Shown one piece after another: positions 1 to 8,962 of a DNA stretch of 64,000 nt (position 1 is the stretch's first letter; each line of letters begins with the position of its first letter). Below the pieces are notes generated by a model. That model did not search any database. It was given only the letters and a program-made list of their open reading frames with translations, and was not told where the DNA came from. A program made the translations under genes and the position numbers. This DNA comes from Thiotrichales bacterium 19S9-11. GTDB lineage: Bacteria; Pseudomonadota; Gammaproteobacteria; Francisellales; Francisellaceae. The stretch covers positions 1 through 64,000 of the forward strand of contig JAKJJT010000003.1 of assembly GCA_021713395.1 (NCBI GenBank), read 5' to 3'.

Positions 1-84
1 TAATTTAGGCACGCTTTTACCACTGTCTTCTAACAATGAAACTGCATGTCGTTTGAAATCTTGTGTATATAGTTTTCTTGGCAT
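1..84 (-). CDS. IS3-family transposase OrfA, N-terminal fragment (partial)
   Basis: Only the first 28 residues are visible. They begin MPRKLYTQDFKRHAVSLLED and continue into SGKSVPKL. This matches the helix-turn-helix N-terminus of IS3-type OrfA proteins (Y-x-x-(E/D)-F-K-x-x-A-V followed by G-x-S-v). The ATG at 84 is preceded by AAGGA with a 6-nt spacer, a good ribosome binding site. OrfA is the DNA-binding part and is normally joined to OrfB (DDE catalytic domain) by programmed frameshifting; OrfB is outside the window. Confidence 0.7.
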   Translation of the reverse strand, partial: MPRKLYTQDFKRHAVSLLEDSGKSVPKL

Positions 85-139
85 TATCATTCCTTATTTT
101 TGGGTAGTATAACTCATAAATAAGGTGTCCACTAAATCA
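1..139 (-). mobile_element. IS3-family insertion sequence, terminal part (runs off left edge)
   Basis: The minus strand carries the beginning of a transposase OrfA. Upstream of it is a terminus reading TGATTTAGTGGACACC inward from position 139, which fits IS3-family ends (5'-TG, with a GTGGACACC-like core). The outer boundary is therefore placed at 139; the bases just outside read AGGG. The rest of the element, including OrfB and the other inverted repeat, lies outside the window, so intactness and the target duplication cannot be judged. Confidence 0.7.
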
Positions 140-375
140 AGGGAGCATCATCTCAGAGAGATTTGCTTTAAAAAACGAATCATGCGGAGTCGTAATTGAG
201 TTAGATTTTTTTGATTTTGCCACAGTATTTACAATCCATCGATATTATTAAAACCAATGCCACGATTATATCATTAACCCGTATAATAAAAACAATAAGC
301 TTTTATTTAAATTAAAACTTAAGGAAATTTGAAATATCTCTGATATATTTATACTGTAGGGGTAGCAACATTACA

Positions 376-1128
376 ATGAAAAGAAAAATAATATCGTTTT
401 GCATCCTTCTAGGCACTGCTATTACTATCTTCTTATTATTATTGGTGATAAGAAACTATTATAAAGCTTATGATAATAATTTATCACGCTATGGTAGTGG
501 TAATTTAAGCTCAAAAAGTTATTTGGTTGAAACAACCGGCTGCCTGCAGCTAAAAGGCACATTTAGGCTTAATATTATACAGTCTAATCAATCAATGGTA
601 ACCATTAAAGTGGATGAAAACTTAATACCATTTATTGAAGTTAAAAGCTATGCTGGCTGTTTACTTGTACAAGCCTTGCCGGGTTATTTAATTAAGCCAA
701 GTCAACCTATGGAAGTCATTGTTAGAACAAAAAAATTTAGCAAGCTAAATGCAAAAGGAAATATTGTTTTTGATGCTAGAAATATAGATACAAAAAGCAT
801 TAATCTTAATCTTTCAGGCAATACTTATGGACACCTTGAGGGCAAAGCAAAAAATATGCTAATCAATGCATCTGGTTCAGCATCATTACATGCTATTAAT
901 TTTAATGCTCAAGATATTACGATTAATGCAGCAGGCAGTGCAAACTTATTTGTCTCCAGTTATGACAGTCTTAGCATAAAAGCCAATGGGGATGTAAAAA
1001 TAGTCTATAAAGGAGAACCTTCTTTATCAACCCAGCTAACAAACTCAGTTAGAGTTATGCCATGGCAAAAATACAAACAAGGTGATAATATACGCCCTAC
1101 ACTTGTTGAAACCATTGTAGGAAAGTAG
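376..1128 (+). CDS. Membrane-anchored DUF2807 (GIN-domain) protein
   Basis: 250 aa. Residues 4-25 form one hydrophobic segment, a signal anchor or uncleaved signal peptide, so the rest is probably periplasmic. The remainder is a string of short beta-rich repeats with regularly spaced N/G/S turns (LNLSGN, INASGSASLHA, INAAGSANLFV). This is characteristic of the DUF2807 'putative auto-transporter adhesin head GIN' family, a right-handed parallel beta-helix of unknown function. The stop lies 3 nt before the next gene, so the two are probably co-transcribed. The Shine-Dalgarno is weak: AGGGG lies about 14 nt upstream. Family assignment is confident; a role in adhesion is not demonstrated for the family. 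Confidence 0.75.
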   Translation: MKRKIISFCILLGTAITIFLLLLVIRNYYKAYDNNLSRYGSGNLSSKSYLVETTGCLQLKGTFRLNIIQSNQSMVTIKVDENLIPFIEVKSYAGCLLVQALPGYLIKPSQPMEVIVRTKKFSKLNAKGNIVFDARNIDTKSINLNLSGNTYGHLEGKAKNMLINASGSASLHAINFNAQDITINAAGSANLFVSSYDSLSIKANGDVKIVYKGEPSLSTQLTNSVRVMPWQKYKQGDNIRPTLVETIVGK

Positions 1129-1131
1129 TCA

Positions 1132-3843
1132 TTGCACCCCCGCTTTTTAGTTGGTATTGATTTAGGAACATCAAATATTGCCTTAAGCTATATAGATAAG
1201 CTTAAGAATAATGATAAAATTCAACTTTTTAAAATACCTCAATATATTGCAGCAGGACAAATTGCTGAGCTATCTGAGCTGCCTGCTTATTACTTACCAA
1301 CTAAAGATCATATTTTTGACTTAGAACAAGTTAGAATGCCTTGGCAAAAGGAAAAAGCAATTGTTGGCTTTTTAGCTAAGGACTACGCCAAAGACTATCC
1401 AACACTAATCATTAAAAGCGCTAAAAGCTATTTATCTCATCCCGTGCTTGATATTTATTCAAAGTTTCTACCATTGGGCTCTTATGAACAAGAAATCAAA
1501 ATTTCACCAGTTGAGGTAATATCCTGCTATTTAAATTACTTAATTGGCGCTTGGAATGATAAAAACCCAAGTCATTTACTTCAAGATCAACAAGTTGTCA
1601 TTACAGTGCCTGCATCATTTAATGACCAAGCACGCCAAGTTACAAGAGAAATAGCAGAAAAAGTTGGCTTTAAATTTATTGAGTTACTAGAAGAGCCTGT
1701 TGCTTGCTTCTATCACTGGCTAGAAACCCATGCTATTGATAGTGCTGATGCTTCAACAAATGCCACAGACCTTGCCCTAGTTATTGATATTGGAGGCGGC
1801 ACAACAGATCTAAGCCTTATTCAATTATCAGTTAAAGATGGAGAGTTTAGCTTCACCCGTATTGCAACAGGAGAGCACTTATTATTAGGTGGCGATAATA
1901 TGGATTATTTTCTTCTAAAGCTACTATCTGAAGAAGTTAATACACTACCATCTAATGCCAAACAATACTTATGGGTAAATCAAATACAGCAAGCAAAAGA
2001 AAACTTACTGAAACCCGCTGAAAAAAACCATTCTATTCGCATTAGCCTTACAGCATCTAAGTCTAAATTAATTAAAAACACCCAAACGGTAAGCCTTACA
2101 CAAACTCATATTGAGCAACTACTTAATGGTTTTTTCCCTTTAGTTCAATTAAAAGAACCTAATTCAAACAAGAAAATAGCTGGACTTCGCCAGTTTGGTT
2201 TACCTTTCGAGCAAAATCCTAAGATTACAGAACATATTGCAGACTTTTTACTTAAAAATGCAGAGAGCGTTCGAGAGTCGCTTAAAATAGATGATAATAC
2301 AAACATTCCCATTCCAAATGTTGTGCTTTTTAATGGTGGTATTTTTCATAGTCAGTTATTTGCCAAACGTATTGAGTCTATTTTAACCAGCTGGTGTACT
2401 AATAAGAAAATCGAAACTCTATTTAATAGTCAACCATCATTAGCCGTTTGCCTAGGTGCAACAAGCTACTTAAAAGCAAAAAATAAACAAAAAAATCTAA
2501 TTAAAGTGACAGCAACTGCAAATTATTTCATTCAAGTTGCTCAAAATAAAGGGTTATGTATCTTAGCAAAAGGCACGCCACATGGTATAAGCAAGCAATT
2601 AAAGACCCCTTTAAAATTAAAACACAATCAAGAAAGTCATTTTCCATTATTTCGACATCGGGGGAATCAGTTTGATCTAGAAGAAATTACAAACCTTAAT
2701 GAAGATTATGAATATGTTGGTTCTATTTCACATACATTTAACCACATTAAAACGGATCAAACTGTTACTTTAAAAAGCCAAATTAACGCTTCCGGCTTAT
2801 TAGAATTAAACGCTTCTGATAAGAATCATAATAATTATTTACTTAAATACAATCTAAACTCAAAAGCCCCTAGGTTATCAAGTAATAATCCCAGACCTAA
2901 TGAGCTAATAAATAAAGGCTTAATTGAGCAAATAAAGCTCAAAATTGAAAGCTTCTTTTTAGATAAAGAACAATCTATTACTTATATCAAACAACAAATA
3001 AACACAATTAATGGCCCAATCGACAAGTATACAACTAGTTTTGCAAGAGCCCTATGGGATAAGTTAATTAACTTACAGCATTTACGCTTTAAACGAGCAG
3101 AAGCTGAGCAGTTTTTTTACTTTTTATCAGGTAAATTACTAAATCCTGGCTTTGGAGATGTTAAAGATAAGAATCGAATTCAAATGCTAGCTAAGCTTTA
3201 TAATAAAGGTTTAGAATATACCAAATCAAACGCCTGCCATCATAGCTGGTGGGTGATGTGGCGCCGTATTGCTGGTGGCCTAGACTGCCAGATACAAAGT
3301 AAAATTTATCATGATATTCAATATGCCTTACTGATCAAAACAAAACAAATTTCCAAAAAAAATCAAATTGCACTTGATGAAAAAATTCGCTTATTAAGTG
3401 TACTAGAAAAACTACCATTAAATTTACGTATCAATCTGGGAAATGAGCTTATTAAACGCATTTTTAAAAATCCAGATAGCCCTACGCTTTGGTGGGCCTT
3501 AAGTCGTGTTGGCAACCGTCAACCACTATCAGAGCATCCAGGAGAGTTAATTCCTTGTGATATTGTTACTCAATGGGTTGAACAATTAAACCCTACCATC
3601 CAATCAATAAAAACAAGAAAGTCTCATAAATTTATAGCTCATGCACTTATCTTAATTGCGAGAAAGATTGATGACCCTATTTATCAATTAGATAAAATCA
3701 CTCAAAATCAGATTATTAAATACTTACAAAAACTAAAAGCAGACGCAAAACAAGTAAAATTGATTTCATCTATTGCTCAACTAGACCAGCAAACATCTAG
3801 CTTTCTATTTGCAAATGACGTACCGCTTGGGCTTACACTTTAG
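1132..3843 (+). CDS. Hsp70 family protein (DUF3731-type, divergent DnaK homologue)
   Basis: 903 aa, much longer than DnaK (about 640). The N-terminal actin-like ATPase shows the phosphate-1 motif VGIDLGTSN (residues 7-15), the phosphate-2 motif VIDIGGGTTDLSL and an adenosine-type motif VVLFNGG near residue 400. The C-terminal 350 residues lack the DnaK substrate lid. They contain the W-rich helical region (HHSWWVMWRRIAGG; TLWWALSRVGNR) that marks the DUF3731 Hsp70-like family. The start is TTG at 1132, 3 nt after the upstream stop, which suggests translational coupling with the DUF2807 gene. It is presumably a cytoplasmic ATPase; the client is unknown. No J-protein or GrpE gene is adjacent. 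Confidence 0.85.
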   Translation: MHPRFLVGIDLGTSNIALSYIDKLKNNDKIQLFKIPQYIAAGQIAELSELPAYYLPTKDHIFDLEQVRMPWQKEKAIVGFLAKDYAKDYPTLIIKSAKSYLSHPVLDIYSKFLPLGSYEQEIKISPVEVISCYLNYLIGAWNDKNPSHLLQDQQVVITVPASFNDQARQVTREIAEKVGFKFIELLEEPVACFYHWLETHAIDSADASTNATDLALVIDIGGGTTDLSLIQLSVKDGEFSFTRIATGEHLLLGGDNMDYFLLKLLSEEVNTLPSNAKQYLWVNQIQQAKENLLKPAEKNHSIRISLTASKSKLIKNTQTVSLTQTHIEQLLNGFFPLVQLKEPNSNKKIAGLRQFGLPFEQNPKITEHIADFLLKNAESVRESLKIDDNTNIPIPNVVLFNGGIFHSQLFAKRIESILTSWCTNKKIETLFNSQPSLAVCLGATSYLKAKNKQKNLIKVTATANYFIQVAQNKGLCILAKGTPHGISKQLKTPLKLKHNQESHFPLFRHRGNQFDLEEITNLNEDYEYVGSISHTFNHIKTDQTVTLKSQINASGLLELNASDKNHNNYLLKYNLNSKAPRLSSNNPRPNELINKGLIEQIKLKIESFFLDKEQSITYIKQQINTINGPIDKYTTSFARALWDKLINLQHLRFKRAEAEQFFYFLSGKLLNPGFGDVKDKNRIQMLAKLYNKGLEYTKSNACHHSWWVMWRRIAGGLDCQIQSKIYHDIQYALLIKTKQISKKNQIALDEKIRLLSVLEKLPLNLRINLGNELIKRIFKNPDSPTLWWALSRVGNRQPLSEHPGELIPCDIVTQWVEQLNPTIQSIKTRKSHKFIAHALILIARKIDDPIYQLDKITQNQIIKYLQKLKADAKQVKLISSIAQLDQQTSSFLFANDVPLGLTL

Positions 3844-3886
3844 TTTTTAATTATGCTTAAGCTTTCATGCCCTAATATGTGACTTA

Positions 3887-3953
3887 CTATTCATATCAGT
3901 CTAAAGATCAGGTAAACTGTCAAGCATGGCAAAAAGGCTATACATATGAATAG
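3887..3953. promoter_or_regulatory. Inverted repeat in the promoter region of the E1-lipoyl-KASIII gene
   Basis: A perfect 10-bp inverted repeat has arms CTATTCATAT (3887-3896) and ATATGAATAG (3944-3953), separated by 47 nt. The right arm lies immediately against a possible -10 element TATACA (3939-3944). The position suggests an operator pair or DNA-looping site for the downstream fusion gene (start 3987). A chance palindrome in AT-rich DNA cannot be excluded. Confidence 0.35.
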
Positions 3954-3986
3954 ATGTATTGAGCAAAATAATATGGATGAAATTAG

Positions 3987-6900
3987 ATGAGTCAAACGAT
4001 GTCAGCCGAAACAAATGAAAAGCAAGCTTTAGATACTTTACTAGAAATCTACCGCTTTATGCTGGCTTCAAGAGAAGGCGACGAAATTGAAGCAGAACTT
4101 GTAAATAGTGGAGAAGCTAACTTCTTAGCATCTAGTAAAGGACATGAAGGCGCTGCAGTTTTAGGTCCTTTATTTGAAGCAGATGACTACTTACACTGTC
4201 ACTATCGTGATAAAGCTTTAATGCTTTATAGAGGCATTAGCTCTGAGATGTTTTTTTTAAGTGCTCTTTGTAAAGCAGGTTCGCACTCACATGGAAGACA
4301 AATGGTTTCACATATGTCTTCTCCTGAACATAACATTATGAGCATTGTTGGCCCTGTCGGCAATAGCGCCCTTCAAGCAGCAGGTGTTGCAAGTGTTCTA
4401 AAAAGTGAAAATAAAAAACCTGTTATTCTTTGTGCGCTTGGTGATGGTACGACACAGCAAGGTGAAGTTACTGAAGCAATTGCTGAAGCAAAAAGAAGCA
4501 ACTTGCCTATCTTATTTTTTATTCATGATAATGGTTTAGCTATTTCAACAAGAACTAATGGCAAAACATTCTTTTCATTACCAGGCCAAGCACAAGCTCA
4601 AAGTTACTATAACATCCCAATTACTTATTTGGATGGCTCAAAAGCATTAGAGCATTTTGATCATTTAAAAACCATTGTTAATCATATTAGAAATAACCAA
4701 GAACCACACATTGTTGTTTTTAGAGTTAACCGCTTAGATAACCACTCAAATGCAGACAACCAAAAACTCTACCGTTCTAATGATGAAATAACACATAGTT
4801 TTGATGATGACCCACTCATTCATGCAGAGAAATACTTACAGTCACTTGGCATAGAGAAAAGCACTCTAGATCAATTAAAATCTGAGGTAAAAAAAGAAGT
4901 ACAAGATGCTGTTAACCGAGCAAGAGAAGATAGTGAACCAAAAGCAACATCAAAAGCAGAACGTGACTTGCCAGAAGATCTAAAGCCAAATGCTTCTGAG
5001 TATCGGGGTGACTTTTCAAATGTTGAGCGCTTAAGTATGCTTGAAGCCATGCGTGAAACTTTTAGGCACCACTTAACAACAAACCCTAATGTTTGTTTGT
5101 TAGGTGAAGATATTGAAGATGGTAAAGGTGATGTTTTTGGCATTACACGCGGACTATCAACACAATTTCCAGGCAGAATTATGAATACGGCTCTTTCTGA
5201 GTCAACCATTGCTGGTCTTGCTTCTGGTATGGCTTTAGCTGGCAAACAACCTGTTGCCTTTATTCAGTTTGCTGACTTTATGCCTTTAGCCTATAACCAA
5301 ATCTTTACAGAACTTGGCACTATGTATTGGCGAAGTAATGGCCAGTGGGAAAACCCTGTCATTGTCTTTGCTGCTTGTGGTGGTTATCGACCAGGGCTTG
5401 GCCCATTCCACTCTCAAACAAATGAAGCAACTTATGCACATATTCCAGGTGTTGATGTCTTTATGCCATCAAATGCTGCAGATGCTGTTGGTATGCTAAA
5501 TGCTGCATTTAAATCTAAACGCCCTTCTGTCTTTTTATATCCTAAAAAACTATTAAACAATCAGTCTGTTGAAGATACAACATCAGCTGATATTGATAAA
5601 CAAATAGTTCCTGTTGGCAAAGCTAGAATTGTAGCACCTGGTAATAATATTACGTTAATTGGCTGGGGTAACACAGTCTCTTTATGTCAAGAAGTTGCTG
5701 ATACGCTTTCAGAAATTAATATGACTGCTGAAGTAATTGATTTACGAACTGTAAAACCAATTGACATACAAACAATTGTTGCTTCTGCTGAAAAAACAAA
5801 ACACGTGATTGTTACACATGAAGATAATCATAGCTGTGGCGTTGGTGCAGAAGTTGTTGCAAGCATCGTTGAAAAGGCGGATACTCATGTTAAAGTTAAA
5901 AGGATTACACGCCCTGATACTTATACTCCTTGTAACTATGCTAACCAACTAGAAGTATTACCTTCTTTTGAAAAAATTCTAACCGCAAGTGCTGAGTTAT
6001 TAAACCTTGACCTTACATGGAAAATAGATCAACAGTCTGATGATGATTTATTCACCGTTGAAGTCATTGGTGCAAGCCCATCTGATGAAAGTGTACTCAT
6101 CTCTGAACTACATGTTAGTGTTGGCGATAAAATCTCTGCTGGCGATAAAATTGTTGATATTGAAGCATCAAAATCCGCAGGTGAAATTTTATCACCACAT
6201 AATGGCACAGTTGAAGAAATCTGTGTTAGTGAATCAGATAGCGCGCTTGTTGGTTCTGAACTAATTAAAATTAAGCTTGATGCAGGAGCGAAACGTTTAG
6301 CCAAAATAGTTAAAAAGAAACCGATACTAAAACACCCTGAAACTACAATTGAAACAATTACACAAGTAAATGGCAGCCAAATAAACCAAGTAAATTGCAC
6401 TGTTGGCATTTCTGCACCCGTTTATAAAACAGGTGCACATCAAGTTCTAAATAGTGATTTATTGAAAAACTTCCCAGAGCACACACACCAGGACATCGTT
6501 GATCGAACTGGTATTGAATCTCGATTTTGGTTAAAGGAAAATCAAAGCATTATTGATATTGCCACCGATGCGGCTGTTGAGTTATTTAAACAGCATAATA
6601 TTGGACTTAAAGATATTGATTTAATTCTTTGCTCAACCTGCACACCTGATGTTTATCAATCTCCAGCCATTGCAACACAAGTTCTTGAACGTTTATATCC
6701 AAACTTTGGAGAGCATGCAATTACAGCCTATGATTTAAATGCTGCTTGTAGTGGTTATTTATATGCACTTGAACATGCAAAAGAGTATCTAAAAAGTAGA
6801 CCTCATGCTCGCGTATTATTATTAACCGCAGAAGCATTATCAAAGTATGTTGATCCAAATGACTTTGATACGGCATTTTTATTTGGAGATGCAGCAACTG

Positions 6901-7361
6901 CAACACTGATATCTGGTGAAAGTCACTTAAGCGAATCAGTTGCAGTAATTGATCAAACATTATTAACTGCTGTTGCAAAATCACCAGAAGTTATTAATGT
7001 TCCAACCAAAAAGTCAGATGGCATTGCGCTTAAGGGTAGCATGCTATTCTCTGCAGCAGTTAAGACCATGTCACAAGTGATGCATGATTGCTGTCAGAGC
7101 GCAAACCTTACCTTAAATGACTTTAGTTTAATTGTGCCACACCAAGCAAACCTTCGTATTTCAAATGCAATTGAGAAACGATTAAAGCTTAAACCAGGTA
7201 CACTGTATAATAATATTGCACGCTTTGGCAATACATCATCCTGTACCATTCCTATTGCCTTATCTGAAACAATAGAAAATTGTAAAGAGAATGAGAAAAT
7301 TGCTTTATGTGCCTTTGGTGCAGGATTTACTGCAGGCGCAGCAATCCTAACTAAAAAATAA
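3987..7361 (+). CDS. Fused 2-oxoacid dehydrogenase E1 alpha/beta - lipoyl domain - ketoacyl-ACP synthase III
   Basis: 1124 aa in one open frame. Residues 1-330 are E1 alpha, with the ThDP/Mg motif GDGTTQQGE (from about 152) and HDNGLAIST. Residues 346-675 are E1 beta, with LGEDIEDGKGDVFG, ALSESTIAG and the GPFHSQ histidine loop. Residues 689-765 are a biotinyl/lipoyl domain with candidate lipoylation site Lys729 in IEASKSA. Residues 804-1124 are a FabH-type synthase with an intact triad Cys921 (NAACSG), His1052 (VPHQAN) and Asn1082 (FGNTSS). There is no E2 acyltransferase core and no E3-binding domain. I infer that a 2-oxoacid is oxidatively decarboxylated to an acyl group on the lipoyl arm, which is then passed to the synthase and condensed with malonyl-ACP, giving a 3-ketoacyl starter (perhaps branched-chain). 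The gene stands alone, without pathway neighbours. Domain calls are firm; substrate and product are unknown. Confidence 0.85.
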   Translation: MSQTMSAETNEKQALDTLLEIYRFMLASREGDEIEAELVNSGEANFLASSKGHEGAAVLGPLFEADDYLHCHYRDKALMLYRGISSEMFFLSALCKAGSHSHGRQMVSHMSSPEHNIMSIVGPVGNSALQAAGVASVLKSENKKPVILCALGDGTTQQGEVTEAIAEAKRSNLPILFFIHDNGLAISTRTNGKTFFSLPGQAQAQSYYNIPITYLDGSKALEHFDHLKTIVNHIRNNQEPHIVVFRVNRLDNHSNADNQKLYRSNDEITHSFDDDPLIHAEKYLQSLGIEKSTLDQLKSEVKKEVQDAVNRAREDSEPKATSKAERDLPEDLKPNASEYRGDFSNVERLSMLEAMRETFRHHLTTNPNVCLLGEDIEDGKGDVFGITRGLSTQFPGRIMNTALSESTIAGLASGMALAGKQPVAFIQFADFMPLAYNQIFTELGTMYWRSNGQWENPVIVFAACGGYRPGLGPFHSQTNEATYAHIPGVDVFMPSNAADAVGMLNAAFKSKRPSVFLYPKKLLNNQSVEDTTSADIDKQIVPVGKARIVAPGNNITLIGWGNTVSLCQEVADTLSEINMTAEVIDLRTVKPIDIQTIVASAEKTKHVIVTHEDNHSCGVGAEVVASIVEKADTHVKVKRITRPDTYTPCNYANQLEVLPSFEKILTASAELLNLDLTWKIDQQSDDDLFTVEVIGASPSDESVLISELHVSVGDKISAGDKIVDIEASKSAGEILSPHNGTVEEICVSESDSALVGSELIKIKLDAGAKRLAKIVKKKPILKHPETTIETITQVNGSQINQVNCTVGISAPVYKTGAHQVLNSDLLKNFPEHTHQDIVDRTGIESRFWLKENQSIIDIATDAAVELFKQHNIGLKDIDLILCSTCTPDVYQSPAIATQVLERLYPNFGEHAITAYDLNAACSGYLYALEHAKEYLKSRPHARVLLLTAEALSKYVDPNDFDTAFLFGDAATATLISGESHLSESVAVIDQTLLTAVAKSPEVINVPTKKSDGIALKGSMLFSAAVKTMSQVMHDCCQSANLTLNDFSLIVPHQANLRISNAIEKRLKLKPGTLYNNIARFGNTSSCTIPIALSETIENCKENEKIALCAFGAGFTAGAAILTKK

Positions 7362-7400
7362 CTGAATTTATATTAAATTGATATAAATAATGAATCAAAA

Positions 7401-7424
7401 AAATTTAGCTGCCTAAACTTTTTT
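7401..7424. terminator. Bidirectional rho-independent terminator between the fusion gene and the cold-shock gene
   Basis: Arms AAATTTAG (7401-7408) and CTAAACTT (7413-7420) enclose a CTGC loop. The stem is 8 bp, including one G-U or mismatch pair, depending on the strand. T runs follow on both strands: TTTTTT on the plus side, and seven T on the minus side after the stem. The minus-strand arm overlaps the stop codon of the cold-shock gene. The stem is AU-rich and weak, but the convergent position supports the call. Confidence 0.5.
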
Positions 7425-7604
7425 GACATTGGTTGCGGCAGGGCCCTTTTGTGTTGTTGTGATTTCAAACTCAACTTTATCATTATCGTTAATTTCTTCT
7501 AAAACACCGCTTGCATGTACAAAGATATCTTTAGATCCATCATCTGGCTTAATAAAACCAAAACCTTTGTCTCTATTGAAGAATTTTACAGTACCTGTTG
7601 CCAT
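7413..7604 (-). CDS. Cold-shock protein, CspA family
   Basis: 63 aa, a single cold-shock domain covering the whole protein. RNP-1 is KGFGFIKP (residues 13-20) and RNP-2 is DIFVHAS (26-32). It binds single-stranded RNA/DNA and acts as an RNA chaperone in the cytoplasm. It is slightly shorter than E. coli CspA (70 aa). The ATG is preceded by AAGGTG at a good distance. The gene is monocistronic, convergent with the upstream fusion gene, and shares its terminator. Which Csp paralogue this corresponds to cannot be said, and no long CspA-type cold-box leader is evident. Confidence 0.92.
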   Translation of the reverse strand: MATGTVKFFNRDKGFGFIKPDDGSKDIFVHASGVLEEINDNDKVEFEITTTQKGPAATNVKKV

Positions 7605-7863
7605 TTTTTTTCACCTTAAGTTACGTTTTTTCAACCCTTTCATTATATGACAAATTTCCTTTAAGTTGGTATTTTATTTTAAAAAAAATGAGTTATTATA
7701 AATTTTTTATTCTGATTTATACTAATAACTCTTATTAGACCTGCTATTTCGAAACTTGTATTGTGATGCAAAATGATTAAATATTAAACAAATTAGCATA
7801 AAACCAAATTTCCATTGAATACTTTCAAGAAATTATTCAAAATTTTGACAACATATAGATGCC

Positions 7864-8913
7864 TTATACCACCCTATTCTCAAGCACATCTAAAACAATT
7901 TTTGGTGTTAGTTGATTTAAGCAATTCATATGGCCTAATGGACAAGTACGTTTAAAACAAGGACGACAATCCAAATCCAAATAAATACTTTCAGCTTTTT
8001 TATTAAGTGGTGGTGTAAACCCTGCGGTTGAAGAACCATAGATAACAGCGGTTGGTCTTTCAAAGGCACTCGCAATGTGCATAAGCCCTGTATCATTCGT
8101 TAAAACAGCTCTTACTTGGGATAAGACTGTCACAACTTCAGATAGACTTGTTTTACCAACTAGATTGATTAGTTTACCATCCGTTTGGTTTGACTGTGTC
8201 TCTTTTTCATATTGACTAATAATATTTTGAGCAATGCTTTGATCGGTTGGGCCACCCATTAATGCAACATCATAACCTTTTTTCGTTAAATAAACCGCTG
8301 CTTCAGTAAAGTACTTTTCTGGCCAACGTTTTGCAGGACCATACTCTGCCCCCGGGCAAAAAGCAATTAGACGATTATAATGATCATGATCAAAGTTAAA
8401 CGTCCGGTTAACTTTTTTGATCTCATCCGTTGGAATTTCTAAGCCAGGCCAAGGTAAATCTTTTGGTAGCTTATGTGATTTTGTTGTCGCTAAAGCACAA
8501 AAACGGTCAATCATTGTTGGTAATTTTGACTTATCTAAATGATGTACTTCATTAAGCAATACATAACGCATCTCTCCCTTAAAACCAATACGTGTTGGGA
8601 TCTTTGCAAAGAAAGGAACTAACGCAGATTTCCAAGAATTAGGTAATACAATACTATGTGTATAAGCTTTTTTTCTTAACGATTTCCCTAAATCTCTACG
8701 CTCTTTAAAACCTAATTTGCCACGTTGAAAAGGTGCTAGTATTACCTCATCAACCTCTGGCATATAGTTTGCAAACGTTGCTGTTGATTTAGGTGCTAAG
8801 ACATCAATTTTACAATCAGGGTCTTGTTGCTTCAATAAACGAAATAACGATTGAGACATAATCATATCACCAATCCAGCTAGCACCAACAATTAGATAGT
8901 GTTTTTTACTCAT
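7864..8913 (-). CDS. waaF: ADP-heptose:LPS heptosyltransferase II
   Basis: 349 aa, the usual length for WaaF. The N-terminus LIVGASWIGDMIMSQSL is the GT9 'P/A-x-W-I-G-D' start. The nucleotide-sugar domain carries CPGAEYGPAKRWP and LTNDTGLMHIA. The Cys-rich C-terminus (CRPCFKRTCPLGHMNC) is diagnostic of WaaF rather than WaaC. It transfers the second L-glycero-D-manno-heptose to the LPS inner core at the cytoplasmic face of the inner membrane. It is last in a minus-strand run glnE / zf-CHCC / waaF, an arrangement also seen in other gammaproteobacteria, usually with ilvE included. Core LPS heptose is therefore expected in this organism. Confidence 0.92.
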   Translation of the reverse strand: MSKKHYLIVGASWIGDMIMSQSLFRLLKQQDPDCKIDVLAPKSTATFANYMPEVDEVILAPFQRGKLGFKERRDLGKSLRKKAYTHSIVLPNSWKSALVPFFAKIPTRIGFKGEMRYVLLNEVHHLDKSKLPTMIDRFCALATTKSHKLPKDLPWPGLEIPTDEIKKVNRTFNFDHDHYNRLIAFCPGAEYGPAKRWPEKYFTEAAVYLTKKGYDVALMGGPTDQSIAQNIISQYEKETQSNQTDGKLINLVGKTSLSEVVTVLSQVRAVLTNDTGLMHIASAFERPTAVIYGSSTAGFTPPLNKKAESIYLDLDCRPCFKRTCPLGHMNCLNQLTPKIVLDVLENRVV

Positions 8914-8962
8914 GAAACCCCTAGTTTTATTATATTATTATTCAGATAAATTACGATTTGCA

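Noticed and set aside
4871-5245. 124-aa minus-strand open frame inside the fusion gene
   Set aside because: It lies entirely opposite conserved E1 coding sequence, is Ser-rich shadow translation, and has no ribosome binding site or domain. Similar opposite-strand frames inside the fusion gene, glnA, spoT, dnaG and rpoD were rejected for the same reason.
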